From Brevibacterium sp. RIT 803 (GTDB lineage: Bacteria; Actinomycetota; Actinomycetes; Actinomycetales; Brevibacteriaceae): a DNA stretch of 64,000 bases. This document shows, piece by piece, positions 51,728 to 60,653 of the stretch. Under the pieces are notes generated by a model. That model did no database searches. It saw only the letters and a program-made list of their open reading frames with translations, and was not told the DNA's origin. The stretch covers positions 1,054,001-1,118,000 of the forward strand of contig NZ_JAFEMW010000001.1 of NCBI RefSeq assembly GCF_016892625.1. Reading direction: 5' to 3'. The position numbers and the translations under genes are program-made. Within the stretch, counting starts at the first letter, position 1. The number at the start of each line of letters is the position of its first letter.

Positions 51728-52570
51728 GCCAAAGAACTCGCCGAGGATCCGGCGGACTTCGTGGCGCCCGCGCCACAGGATCGATCCTGCTGGCAGGACT
51801 TCCAAGTGGGCCTCGGGAATCGCGGCCGCAATCGCCTCGGCGACCTCGACCGGATGGGCAGGGTCATCCTCGTGGGTGAGCACGAGCACCTCCCCCGGGA
51901 ACCGAGCCAGAGCACTCAGCGGGTCATTGCCTGGGCTCACATTGCTCGTGCTCACATCGCCTGCGCTCTCCTCGACGGCGATCTCAAGAGCCAAGCCGAG
52001 CCCGTCGGACATGTCCGTGTTGACGAGATTCTCGGCCTTCGTCTTCGTCCAGGCTCTGGCCGGCAGGAGCTCGGCGACCTCGGCAGGTTCGCGAGAAAGC
52101 ATCAGGTCCGTGATGGACTCGACGTCACCGGCGGCCACCAGATCACGCAGTCGCTTCAGGTAGCCGCGGTTCGCATCGGCCACCTCGGCGGAGAATCCGG
52201 TGAATGATGCCGGGAGAACAAGCGCGACCTTCTCGAGGTTCCGGGTCGCGGGATGAGTGGTGCCGAGCAGTCTCAGGAGTCCGCCGGCGGACATGGAGAC
52301 TCCGAGGGCCCGCGTCGCCGAGGTGGACGTCAGCGCCCGTGCCAGCACCTCGGCGATGTGGCCGTAGTTCCATCCCGGTCCAGGTGAGGGGCGTCCGCCG
52401 TGGCCGGGCAGGTGGAGGAAATGCTTGGTGCCGGTGATGCCTGTGCCGAAGGGACGGGTGTCGCGGATTGCGCCGGCGAATCCGTGGCCGAAGAGCGTGT
52501 GGGGCTCACTGCTGCCGAAGGTGGCGATGTAGTCGGAATCTGGGCCCGGGAGATTGAGGTCGTCTGTCAT
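51725..52570 (-). CDS. Alpha/beta-fold hydrolase
   Basis: A 281-residue hydrolase-fold protein. The oxyanion region is HTLFGHGFAGAIRDTR, the nucleophile elbow is LGVSMSAGGLLRLLG, and the late Asp/His positions are suggested by LVLTHEDDPAHPVEV and HLEVLPAGS. The elbow ends in Ser rather than the usual Gly (GxSxS), so catalysis should be checked. Its stop codon lies inside the mshA -10 region, so the two genes are closely packed. The substrate is unknown. Confidence 0.75.
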   Translation of the reverse strand: MTDDLNLPGPDSDYIATFGSSEPHTLFGHGFAGAIRDTRPFGTGITGTKHFLHLPGHGGRPSPGPGWNYGHIAEVLARALTSTSATRALGVSMSAGGLLRLLGTTHPATRNLEKVALVLPASFTGFSAEVADANRGYLKRLRDLVAAGDVESITDLMLSREPAEVAELLPARAWTKTKAENLVNTDMSDGLGLALEIAVEESAGDVSTSNVSPGNDPLSALARFPGEVLVLTHEDDPAHPVEVAEAIAAAIPEAHLEVLPAGSILWRGRHEVRRILGEFFG

Positions 52571-52591
52571 CTGCGCGTGTTCGTCGCTGCC

Positions 52592-52921
52592 TCAGCGCCA
52601 GTGGTTCCGATTCTGTTTGCGATTGCGCGGGTCGATGGCCTTAATCTTCGGACGGACGTCGGTGAGGTAGACGATGCCGGCGACGAGTGCGATCAGGTTG
52701 AGGAAGATGATGCGCATGCCCATGGGCGGAAGCGCGATGAGTGCGAGCGCGAGCCCGACGCCGAGGAGGATGACCCAGAACTTCTTGCTCTGCTTGTCAA
52801 CGGCGCGGTAGTTCTCGTCCTTGTAGCGGAGGCAGTCGATGAACGCCCACAGCTGGAGGCCGAAGGCGGCGACGGCCAAGGCGAGAAAGACCATCTGCTG
52901 AACGCCGGCAATTATTTCCAT
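52592..52921 (-). CDS. DUF2516 membrane protein
   Basis: A 109-residue protein with three predicted helices and the family-like segment FGLQLWAFIDCLRYKDENYRAVDK after the first helix. The ATG at 52921 is seven bases after TAGGGT, which supports a leaderless start; the longer frame is not hydrophobic. The C-terminus is basic (KAIDPRNRKQNRNHWR). The function is unknown. The 233-base gap beyond it shows no gene. Confidence 0.75.
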   Translation of the reverse strand: MEIIAGVQQMVFLALAVAAFGLQLWAFIDCLRYKDENYRAVDKQSKKFWVILLGVGLALALIALPPMGMRIIFLNLIALVAGIVYLTDVRPKIKAIDPRNRKQNRNHWR

Positions 52922-53154
52922 AGCATCTACCCTAGCAATCGCAGCTCTTCGGGGCACGGGGACGGCTCCGATCCTGGGCGAATCCTCATCGTCGGATCAC
53001 CCTCCGCACATGAACTGCCTCAGCGCTTGCGACGACGCGGTATTGAGGAGGTCCGGCGCTCTGAGCGTCACACGTTCTCATACGCTGGCTGCCACCAGTC
53101 TGACCCTGACTGGGTCTGACTCTGGCCGCCACACTTTCGCACCTTGGCCGGCGT

Positions 53155-53652
53155 TCACAGGATGCCTGTCATTCGGATGCCTGCGCAGACACACATGCCC
53201 AGCAGCACACAGATGAGCATCGGCACTCGCAGAATCGCGGCCAGAACTCCCGCACCGACGCCGATGAGCCGTGCGGGGTCCGCGATGTCCTGGCCATCGA
53301 AGATCGCAGTCGTCGCGAAGACTGCACCGATGAGGACGACCGTCGCCCGATCCATCCACTTCGTCACCGTCGCCGTCGAGTCGCCATCCGACTCCCCCAC
53401 GAGTTCTGCGGTGTCGCTCGGTCCCGAGGGACTCGTCGGTCCTGCGGGGCTGTTCGTTCCCGCAGCAGTGCTGCTCGGTCCCGCAATGCGGTTCGGTCCC
53501 ACGATTCCGTCTGCCCCAGCCGAGGCGGTCGCGAGCTGTCGGCGTCTGCCCTTCGTTGCAATCGCCGCCCCGAGCTTCACACCGGCGAAGCGCATGGCAT
53601 AGGTTCCGATGCTCAGCGCGGCGAGTGCGATGAGAAAACTGATCGGACTCAT
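53155..53652 (-). CDS. azlD: AzlD-family branched-chain amino acid exporter subunit, with loop insertion
   Basis: A 165-residue small membrane protein of the AzlD family (usual length about 105). Helix 1 is FLIALAALSIGTYAMRFAGV; helices 2-4 follow from MDRATVVLIGAVFATTAIF. Between them lies an insertion of about 55 residues, Gly/Pro/Ser-rich (GPSSTAAGTNSPAGPTSPSG), encoded by TCGGTCCCG-type repeats. It overlaps azlC by 4 bases. AzlCD exports branched-chain amino acids or analogues. Confidence 0.8.
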   Translation of the reverse strand: MSPISFLIALAALSIGTYAMRFAGVKLGAAIATKGRRRQLATASAGADGIVGPNRIAGPSSTAAGTNSPAGPTSPSGPSDTAELVGESDGDSTATVTKWMDRATVVLIGAVFATTAIFDGQDIADPARLIGVGAGVLAAILRVPMLICVLLGMCVCAGIRMTGIL

Positions 53653-54434
53653 CGGCTTCCCTCCTGTCGATCGAGATCGTCAACATCGCTGCGATCGCCA
53701 GCGTCACTTCGATCCGCACGGTCAGTGCCACCTCGGCGCTTCCTGATGACTGCCCTGATCGACCAGCCGGCTGCCACGAACAGGAACACCGACAGAGAGG
53801 TCACGGCTCCGAGTCCAAGCGGCAGGAGCGGGGTGAGCAGGACCGAGATGAGGATTCCCACGACTGTGAGCGACAGTGTGGTCCTGCTCTTCAGATCGCC
53901 GCGGATGAGGCAGAAGAGGATGATCGGGAAGGCCGCATCGAGACCGAGGAGATCGGCGTCGATGACACTGCCGAGCCACTGGCCGAGCATCGCCCCGCTC
54001 GGCCACATGAGTGCGATTGCCGCACCCATGAGCAGGAATGCATGCCACCGTGCTCGGTCGGTGCTGACCGTTCGCGATACGGCGACAGATTCGTCGTTGA
54101 TCCAGTGCGCCGCGATGAGTGCGCGCCAGTCCTGCGGGAAGAACGGCCCAACGGCCATGCCGAAGGCGAAGTTCCGTGAGTTGACCAGCAGGCCCGCCAA
54201 CACTGCAAGGACCGGTGCTCCGCCTGCTGCGATCACGCCGACGAAGGTGAATTCCGCTGCACCGCCGAGGGCGAACATCGCCAGCAGCAGCGTCTGCCAC
54301 CACGGGAATCCGGACACCGCGGAGATGGCCCCATAGGACAGGGCGACCGCGATGATCGTGATCGTGACGATGACGACGTCACGATAGGTCGAGCCCGGAA
54401 GGACCCGATCCATCGTGCGAAACACAGAACTCAT
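53649..54434 (-). CDS. azlC: AzlC-family branched-chain amino acid exporter
   Basis: A 261-residue membrane protein with the AzlC signatures GAISAVSGFPWWQTLLLAMF, GAAEFTFVGVIAAGG, LLVNSRNFAFGMAVGPFF and HWINDESVAVS. It starts at the ATG at 54434, with TATA-rich sequence just upstream, and diverges from an XRE-cupin regulator. The last 30 residues are Asp/Arg-rich. It forms the exporter with azlD. Confidence 0.85.
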   Translation of the reverse strand: MSSVFRTMDRVLPGSTYRDVVIVTITIIAVALSYGAISAVSGFPWWQTLLLAMFALGGAAEFTFVGVIAAGGAPVLAVLAGLLVNSRNFAFGMAVGPFFPQDWRALIAAHWINDESVAVSRTVSTDRARWHAFLLMGAAIALMWPSGAMLGQWLGSVIDADLLGLDAAFPIILFCLIRGDLKSRTTLSLTVVGILISVLLTPLLPLGLGAVTSLSVFLFVAAGWSIRAVIRKRRGGTDRADRSDAGDRSDVDDLDRQEGSR

Positions 54435-54437
54435 GTT

Positions 54438-54497
54438 CTATATAGTGCACATTGGAGAATCGTTCGTCAACCAGAACGCTATGTCGCTATAGTGAAC
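54438..54497. promoter_or_regulatory. Paired CTATA-GTG sites between azlC and its regulator
   Basis: CTATATAGTGCAC (54438-54450) overlaps the azlC promoter, and CTATAGTGAAC (54487-54497) overlaps the regulator's -10 box TATAGT (54488-54493), which is six bases from the ATG at 54500. The shared motif suggests that one protein, probably the XRE-cupin regulator, controls both directions. Confidence 0.5.
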
Positions 54498-54499
54498 TC

Positions 54500-55102
54500 A
54501 TGAGTTCTCAACCACGAGATGAGGCACCCACCGGATCCAGTGAGCCTCCGACCGGACCGACGCCGCGTGAGCAGATCGCAATCGCAATCAGACGAGAGCG
54601 GATGCGCGCGGACCTCTCGCTGTCCGAAGTTGCCCGCCGGGCGGGGATCGGAAAATCGACCATGTCCGGGCTCGAGGCAGGCACCGGCAATCCCAGTGTC
54701 GAGACGATGTGGGCTCTGGCCTCCGCGCTCGACATCCCTCTGGCCAGACTGCTCGATCCCCCGCAGCACGAAGTCGCGCTCCTGCATGCCAAGGATCTGC
54801 CCAGTCTGCCGTCGAACACCGCGAACTATGCGGCGACCCTGCTCTCAGCATCGCCGGCGAATGCGCGACGCGACGTCTATTTCATTCAGGCCGAACCGGG
54901 TCAGCCGCGAAACTCGCAACCGCACCCTGTCGGCACGATCGAGCATGTGATCCTGGGGCAGGGGGCGGCACGCATCGAGGTGCTCGGACAGTCCTACGAA
55001 CTACACGTCGGCGACTACCTGACCTACCCGGGCGACCAGCCACACGAGTTCACGGCGCTCAGACCGGAGACGACAGTCGTGTTCATCGTCGAGAGCCGCT
55101 GA
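54500..55102 (+). CDS. XRE-family regulator with cupin domain
   Basis: A 200-residue regulator. Residues about 20-80 form an XRE helix-turn-helix (RRERMRADLSLSEVARRAG, GKSTMSGLEAGTGNPSVETM). Residues about 120-198 form a small cupin (VGTIEHVILGQGAARIEV, LHVGDYLTYPGDQPHEF), which probably binds a small ligand. The ATG at 54500 is six bases after TATAGT. XRE-cupin proteins beside azlCD are common and are thought to control amino-acid export. Confidence 0.85.
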   Translation: MSSQPRDEAPTGSSEPPTGPTPREQIAIAIRRERMRADLSLSEVARRAGIGKSTMSGLEAGTGNPSVETMWALASALDIPLARLLDPPQHEVALLHAKDLPSLPSNTANYAATLLSASPANARRDVYFIQAEPGQPRNSQPHPVGTIEHVILGQGAARIEVLGQSYELHVGDYLTYPGDQPHEFTALRPETTVVFIVESR

Positions 55103-55116
55103 GGTCCGCGACTTCA

Positions 55117-56265
55117 TCACTCCGCGGGCGGCTCATCTGTCTCTCGCGTGTCTTCGCTGAGCGAGGGAAGTCGGTTCTGGGCGGCTTCGTTCGTCAGCCC
55201 GCAGGCTTCGAGGAGGTCGACCGCCACGGGACGCAGCAGCAGCACGAGGGACTCGTCGTGGATATCCCAGCTCTCCTCCGCACGGGGATCAAGACTGGAA
55301 GCGGCCTCGGCCAGCGCGGCTTCTGCCAGTGCCCGATCGGTCCCTCTGCGCAGCGCGACTTCAAGCTTCTTCGACCCCTCAGACAGCGAATCCACGTAGC
55401 CGGCGATGATCGGCTTCTCCACACCGAATTCGGTGATGCCCACGACCCTGCGAGCGATGACGCGAATGGTGCGCATGGCACGATCGGCATGGGTGTGTGC
55501 ACGAGACAACCTGGTCACCTCGGCGGAATGACGCCTGCCTCTGGCATTGATCTTCGCCGCTTCCCTCGAGATCTTGAGCGAGGAACCCCACGAATCGATG
55601 ATGTCCTGGGTCTCTCGAGCTCGCGTCAGTGCCCGCTGAGCGAGTGCGACATCGGAGTCCTGCAGCGCCCGCGCCATCATCTGCAGGACTGCACTGATCT
55701 CGTCGAGCATGCTCGCGGCAAGGCCGCGCGGGACCTTGCGGGCATCGCGCGGAAGGATGAGGGCGAGAAGGATTGCACACACGGACCCGGTGAGGGCGTC
55801 GAGGGTGCGGGGGAACGGCAAGGTGGTGGCGGTGGCAGGAACTACGACGACGTAGACGGATTGGACGGCGATCTGGGTGATGAAGATGCCACCGGAATTC
55901 AGCATCGTGCCGATGAAGAGGCCGATGGCAAGCGTCAGTGTGAGCTGCCAGATCCCTGTGCCGTAGACGTTGACGAGGAGCTCACCCACGAGCACACCGA
56001 AGGTCGCACCGAAGCCGATCTCCATGGCTCGGCGCAGACGACGGTCGGCGACCGGCCCGATTCCGACGGCAGAGGCGACGGCTGCGAGGAACGGATATGG
56101 GTGGCCGAGGACGTAGACGCAGAAGGCATAGGCCGCGGTGGCGGCGATCGGGATCTGGATCAGCTGTCCGGCGTTGGCCTGGACACGCTTGAGACCCATC
56201 CGAGATCGATGCACCAGAGTGTTGAAGGCGCGCTGGGGCAGTTCTCTGACCTCGGGCTTCGCCAT
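55117..56265 (-). CDS. FUSC/aromatic acid exporter family membrane protein
   Basis: A 382-residue protein with about six N-terminal helices (LIQIPIAATAAYAFCVYVLG, MEIGFGATFGVLVGELLVN, LTLALILPRDARK region) and a long cytoplasmic helical C-terminus (residues about 190-350), the architecture of FUSC/ArAE exporters. The conserved ADRRLRRAMEIGFGATFGVL resembles the family signature of a membrane repeat. AAGGGAG precedes the ATG at 56265. The substrate is unknown. Confidence 0.8.
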   Translation of the reverse strand: MAKPEVRELPQRAFNTLVHRSRMGLKRVQANAGQLIQIPIAATAAYAFCVYVLGHPYPFLAAVASAVGIGPVADRRLRRAMEIGFGATFGVLVGELLVNVYGTGIWQLTLTLAIGLFIGTMLNSGGIFITQIAVQSVYVVVVPATATTLPFPRTLDALTGSVCAILLALILPRDARKVPRGLAASMLDEISAVLQMMARALQDSDVALAQRALTRARETQDIIDSWGSSLKISREAAKINARGRRHSAEVTRLSRAHTHADRAMRTIRVIARRVVGITEFGVEKPIIAGYVDSLSEGSKKLEVALRRGTDRALAEAALAEAASSLDPRAEESWDIHDESLVLLLRPVAVDLLEACGLTNEAAQNRLPSLSEDTRETDEPPAE

Positions 56266-56349
56266 CAGACTCCCTTCGTGCTCGCCTTCGCTGTACCCAG
56301 CGTACCGGAATTGTGACATGCTAATGTCTGTGCGCCGAGGAGGCTATGA

Positions 56350-59178
56350 ATGACAACTAACCTGACCCGAGATGAAGCGCAGAGCCGCAGTCAAGTGCTC
56401 GATGTTTCGACTTACACCGTCGATATCGACGTCAGCAATGCTGAGACCGGAACTCCGACGTACCTCTCCCGTACCGTCGTCGAGTTCACCGCCCGAACCG
56501 AGTGCCGCACATTCATCGACCTGATCGCAGACTCGGTCACATTCGCTGAGATCAATGATGAGATCCTCGACCCCGCCGAGGTGTTCGACGGAGCAAGGGT
56601 GGGACTGCCCATCCGCACGGGGAAGAACACCCTGACGATCGAGGCACAGGCCTACTACTCCACCTCGGGAGAAGGACTGCACCGCTTCACCGACCCTGCC
56701 GACGGCAAGGTCTATCTCTACACTCAGTACGAACCGACCGATGCCCGCCGCGTGTTCGCGAACTTCGACCAGCCGGATCTTAAGGCAGAGTTCATCTTCA
56801 ACGTCACGGCCCCCGAGCACTTCCAGGTTCTGTCGAACCGCCCCGAGACGAGTCGCGGACCGAGTCAGGAGACGAACCAGGGGCCTGTCGATATGGACTC
56901 CCCCGCGATCACTCATCATTTCGCCCCGACGCTGCGACAGTCGAGCTACATCACGTGCATCACTGCAGGCCCCTACGAGGGCGCAACCGACCACTGGACG
57001 GATCCCTCGACCGGTGAGGTCGTGCAGTTGGGCGCATGGACGCGCGCCAGCCTCGTCGACCACCTCGACGCCTCCGACATCTTCTCGATCACGAAGGCCG
57101 GGCTGGACTTCTTCACTGGCGAATTCGACTATCCCTACCCGTGGGGCAAATACGATCAGATCTTCGTTCCGGAGTACAACCTCGGCGCCATGGAAAATCC
57201 GGGTCTGGTCACGTTCACCGACAGTCTGATCTTCCGGGACAAGGTCACCGACGCGAACTACGAGTCGCGGGCGAACGTGATCCTGCACGAAATGGCGCAC
57301 ATGTGGTTCGGTGACCTGGTGACCATGAAATGGTGGGACGACCTGTGGCTCAAGGAGTCGTTCGCCGACTACATGGGCGGGCTGGCGCTGGCCGAGGCGA
57401 CCCGCTTCACCGACGGCTGGGTGACCTTCGCACTGCGTCGCAAGGCGTGGGCGTACACGCAGGACCTGTATCCGACCACGCACCCGATCGTCGCCGACAT
57501 CCCCGACGTCGAGGCCGCGAAGCTCAACTTCGACGGCATCACCTACGCCAAGGGTGCGTCCGTGCTCAAGCAGCTCGTGGCCTTCGTCGGCCGGGAGGCG
57601 TTCTTCGCCGGCTCGCGCCTGTACTTCAAGCGCTTCGACTACCGCAATACCGAGCTCGCCGACTTCCTCGAATGCCTCGCCGAGGCGGCTCCTGACCGTG
57701 ACATCGCCAGTTGGGCCGGTGCGTGGCTGGGCACCTCCGGTGTCTCCGAACTGTCGTTGGAACTGACGACGTCCGACGATGCCTCATCGTCTGTGCGCGG
57801 CTCAGCACGAGCAAGCATCACCAGCGCGAAGATCACACAGGCCGATTCGGCACGCGGTGCCGAGCTGCTGCGTCCGCACACGCTCGAGATCGCCACGTTG
57901 GGACGAAAGGGACGCAAGCTGGTCCCGATCGATTCCTTCTCCTTCGACTTCTCCACCCAGTCGGCTGAGGTGGAGCAGCTCGCTGGACGCACCCTCGGCG
58001 ACATCACGCTGGTGAACTACTCCGATCACGATTATGCGCGCGTGCGCTTGGATCCGTCATCGACGGAGGCCGCAATCCGGTCGGTGTCCCGGATCGCGGA
58101 TCCGCTTTCACGGGCGTTGGTGTGGTCAGCCTTGGAAAATGCTGTTCGCGATGGCCTCCTCCCCGTGCAGCGATATCTCACGGCCTATGCCCGGAGCCTG
58201 GGCAAGGAGAGCCACGCCGGCATCATGGCCGGGCTGAGCCAGACGGCGCTGACCTGCCTGGACCAGTGGGTCTCGGCGAGGAATTTCGAGACCGCAATCG
58301 CCGGGCTGCTGGGCGCTGCCCTTGACGCATTGGCTACGGCCAGGTCAGGCTCGGACGCTCAGCTTCATCTGGCGAACCTGGTTCTTGCTCTTACCTCGCG
58401 CACTGCGCGTTGCTTTGGGGCAAGTGCCGCGATCGCGATGGGCCGCAGCTTCGCGTCGCAGATCCTCGCAGTTCCCGTCGGCGAGGAAATCGACCATCTG
58501 ACCTCGAGTGCACCGTCTGAGCCTGCTGGGGCTGGGGCTTCTGGAGCTGGGACTTCTGGAGCTGGGACTTCTGGAGCTGGGACTTCCGGAACTGGGGCGT
58601 CCGGGGCTGCATCTGATGCTCCGGACCACGCTGCGGCGTCTCTGCCCTTCAAGGGACTGCTCAATGATCATGCTCTGCGGTGGAATGCTCTGACCGCGCT
58701 CGTGTGCCTGGGCTGGGCCGACCAGACCGACATCGCGCGAGAGAATCAATCGGATCCCAGTTCATCGGGCCGTCTCCATGCCGAGACTGCGAGTGCGGCC
58801 ATGCCGCTGCCGATCGTGAAGATCCGCGCATGGGAGGTCATCAACGAGGCGGCGGCGTTGAGCAACGATGTGCTCAGTGCCATCATCTCCGGTTTCGTGG
58901 CCCCCACGTCGGTGCCGCTCATCGAAAACTATGTCGATGAGTACTTCTCTCGGCTTGCCGGCTTCTGGGCCGACAATTCGATCGAGATTGCCAAGCGCCT
59001 GGTCCTCGGGCTTTACCCTCGTTGGTCGGTTGACGAAGGGTCTGTGGTCGAGAAGACCGATTCTTGGTTGGCCGCGCACAGCGATGCTCCGGCGGCGCTG
59101 CGTCGGCTGCTCATCGAACGCCGCGACGATCTGGCCCGGGCGATCTATCTCAAATCGACCCAGAGCTCACGCCACTGA
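56350..59178 (+). CDS. pepN: Aminopeptidase N
   Basis: A 942-residue M1 zinc aminopeptidase. The substrate-binding exopeptidase motif is NLGAMENPGLVTF; the zinc site is VILHEMAHMWFGDL plus the distal Glu in LWLKESFADYMGG; a catalytic Tyr follows in the FDGITYAKGAS region. The C-terminal ERAP1-like helical domain is present. A 35-residue Gly/Ala/Ser/Thr insertion (SGAGT repeats) sits near residue 735. GAGGAGG precedes the ATG. It trims peptides in the cytosol. A bidirectional terminator follows further downstream. Confidence 0.95.
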   Translation: MTTNLTRDEAQSRSQVLDVSTYTVDIDVSNAETGTPTYLSRTVVEFTARTECRTFIDLIADSVTFAEINDEILDPAEVFDGARVGLPIRTGKNTLTIEAQAYYSTSGEGLHRFTDPADGKVYLYTQYEPTDARRVFANFDQPDLKAEFIFNVTAPEHFQVLSNRPETSRGPSQETNQGPVDMDSPAITHHFAPTLRQSSYITCITAGPYEGATDHWTDPSTGEVVQLGAWTRASLVDHLDASDIFSITKAGLDFFTGEFDYPYPWGKYDQIFVPEYNLGAMENPGLVTFTDSLIFRDKVTDANYESRANVILHEMAHMWFGDLVTMKWWDDLWLKESFADYMGGLALAEATRFTDGWVTFALRRKAWAYTQDLYPTTHPIVADIPDVEAAKLNFDGITYAKGASVLKQLVAFVGREAFFAGSRLYFKRFDYRNTELADFLECLAEAAPDRDIASWAGAWLGTSGVSELSLELTTSDDASSSVRGSARASITSAKITQADSARGAELLRPHTLEIATLGRKGRKLVPIDSFSFDFSTQSAEVEQLAGRTLGDITLVNYSDHDYARVRLDPSSTEAAIRSVSRIADPLSRALVWSALENAVRDGLLPVQRYLTAYARSLGKESHAGIMAGLSQTALTCLDQWVSARNFETAIAGLLGAALDALATARSGSDAQLHLANLVLALTSRTARCFGASAAIAMGRSFASQILAVPVGEEIDHLTSSAPSEPAGAGASGAGTSGAGTSGAGTSGTGASGAASDAPDHAAASLPFKGLLNDHALRWNALTALVCLGWADQTDIARENQSDPSSSGRLHAETASAAMPLPIVKIRAWEVINEAAALSNDVLSAIISGFVAPTSVPLIENYVDEYFSRLAGFWADNSIEIAKRLVLGLYPRWSVDEGSVVEKTDSWLAAHSDAPAALRRLLIERRDDLARAIYLKSTQSSRH
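58525..58606. repeat. 15-base tandem repeat in pepN
   Basis: About five units related to GGAGCTGGGACTTCT; the central three are nearly identical. Each encodes five residues (GAGTS). Confidence 0.8.
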
Positions 59179-59561
59179 GCTGTCCCCTCAAGCGGGCCCG
59201 TCTGTCTCTTCGGCGGGCCACCGGTCGAATCAGTGGCTCTGACCTGGCGGCTCAGCAGGCCGGACCGGGCTGTTCAGCGGACCGGACCAGGCGACTTACT
59301 CAACAGACCTGACCGGGCGACTCAACGGACCTGACCTGGCAGCTCAGCTAGCCGGACCGGGCGGCTGTTGCCGCTCAACCAGTGCCACGACTGCTGACTC
59401 TGCCGCAGCGGTCGGGCAGGCATATGACGAAACAGAGCGAAGGCCGATTCCCCGTTTCATGTGGGGCTTCGGCCTTCGCTCTGTCCTGCGACGTCAGTGC
59501 TTGCGACGTCAGTGCTTGCGACATCAGTGTCGGCCGGAATCAGCCAACCGCTCAATGTCGC
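59179..59561. repeat. Gene-free gap with a degenerate tandem array
   Basis: No gene is supported in these 383 bases. Positions 59239-59370 hold about six degenerate copies of a roughly 22-base unit around CCGGACCGGGCGGCTCAGC. After the terminator come three 15-base copies of TGCGACGTCAGTGCT (59487-59501, 59502-59516, 59517-59531). Confidence 0.7.
59432..59484. terminator. Bidirectional hairpin between pepN and the NlpC/P60 gene
   Basis: A 16-pair perfect stem (59432-59447 with 59469-59484) with an inner CCCC/GGGG pairing. It sits between convergent genes and probably ends both transcripts. Confidence 0.75.
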
Positions 59562-60653
59562 TCAGATGATTCGGCGAGCTCCGGAGAACTCATTTCCGGT
59601 GTCCCACGACTTCCAGTCGGTGACATAGACGTCTTTGGACGCATTGGGCGAATGGATCATCTTGCCGTCGCCGACGTACATTCCGACGTGATGGACGGTT
59701 CCCGAGGTGGTCGAGAAGAACAGCAGGTCGCCTGCCTTGAGGTCACCCTCGGAGACCTTCTTGCCGGCGGTGGCCTGTTCTCCCGAGTCACGGGGAATGT
59801 CGATGCCGTGGGCCCGGTAGATGCTGTAGGTGAAGCCCGAGCAGTCGAAGCCGTAGGGCGAGACTCCGGCCCACAGGTAACGCAATCCGTCAAACTGCTT
59901 CGCAGTCTTGACGAGGTCAGATCCACTGGGCTTCGCTGGCTTGCCACCGGTGTCATAGACGGCGACGTCGTCGAAGTCGATCCACGCTGCACCTCCACCG
60001 GGGAGCGCCACGCGTACGTCATCGACGTCTTGGGCGATGAGCGGAAGATCGACGTTGAAACTGACATCCGCACCGGTGTCCTTGGTGAACTCGATACCTT
60101 CGAGTTCACTCTTCTTCTTCGTCACGACCGCGCGGGGCTGGTCGTCCTTGAGCTGCCCGAATCGGTCGTTCTCGACAAGCTGCCTCTTCGGCACCCAGCC
60201 CGGGTAGCCCTTCTTGTTCTTAGACGTTGATTGGTCTTTGACCGCAACCTTGGCCCAGTCGCCTTTGGTTTTGAGGACAGTGACTTCGGAACCGTATGCG
60301 GCTTGGGTCTCGACCTTTCCGGTCAGATCGCGTCGCACATCGGTCTTCTTGAGATTCTTGTTCCATTTGTCGAGGTCGACGGGATGGCCAAGGGCAGGTT
60401 TGTCGACCTTCCTGGGGGCTTTCGAATCGGTCCACAGGGTAGCGACAGTGACATCGACGTAGGCCGTTTCGCCCTTTTCGATCTTCCCGTCGGTGATCCG
60501 CTCAAGCTCCTGGCCCGGGACGACTGCAGCTTTCAAATCGCTTGCAGATTCTTCATCGGTCGACATCAGGTTGCTCGACAGCGCAGGAGCTCCTGCGCCG
60601 AATACAAGTCCGAGCCCAAGTGCCGCCGAAACAGCAATTTTGGTACGCATCAT
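59562..60653 (-). CDS. Secreted NlpC/P60 (C40) cell-wall hydrolase with SH3 domains
   Basis: A 363-residue exported protein with a signal peptide (AVSAALGLGLVFGAGAPALS). Two SH3b-like domains follow (about 60-160 and 165-225, for example GDWAKVAVKDQS). The C-terminal NlpC/P60 domain has the catalytic Cys in YGFDCSGFTYSIYRAHG, His in GTVHHVGMYVGDG and the third position near MIHSPN. It should cleave peptidoglycan stem peptides during growth or division. The ATG at 60653 or 60650 is used. Confidence 0.9.
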   Translation of the reverse strand: MMRTKIAVSAALGLGLVFGAGAPALSSNLMSTDEESASDLKAAVVPGQELERITDGKIEKGETAYVDVTVATLWTDSKAPRKVDKPALGHPVDLDKWNKNLKKTDVRRDLTGKVETQAAYGSEVTVLKTKGDWAKVAVKDQSTSKNKKGYPGWVPKRQLVENDRFGQLKDDQPRAVVTKKKSELEGIEFTKDTGADVSFNVDLPLIAQDVDDVRVALPGGGAAWIDFDDVAVYDTGGKPAKPSGSDLVKTAKQFDGLRYLWAGVSPYGFDCSGFTYSIYRAHGIDIPRDSGEQATAGKKVSEGDLKAGDLLFFSTTSGTVHHVGMYVGDGKMIHSPNASKDVYVTDWKSWDTGNEFSGARRII

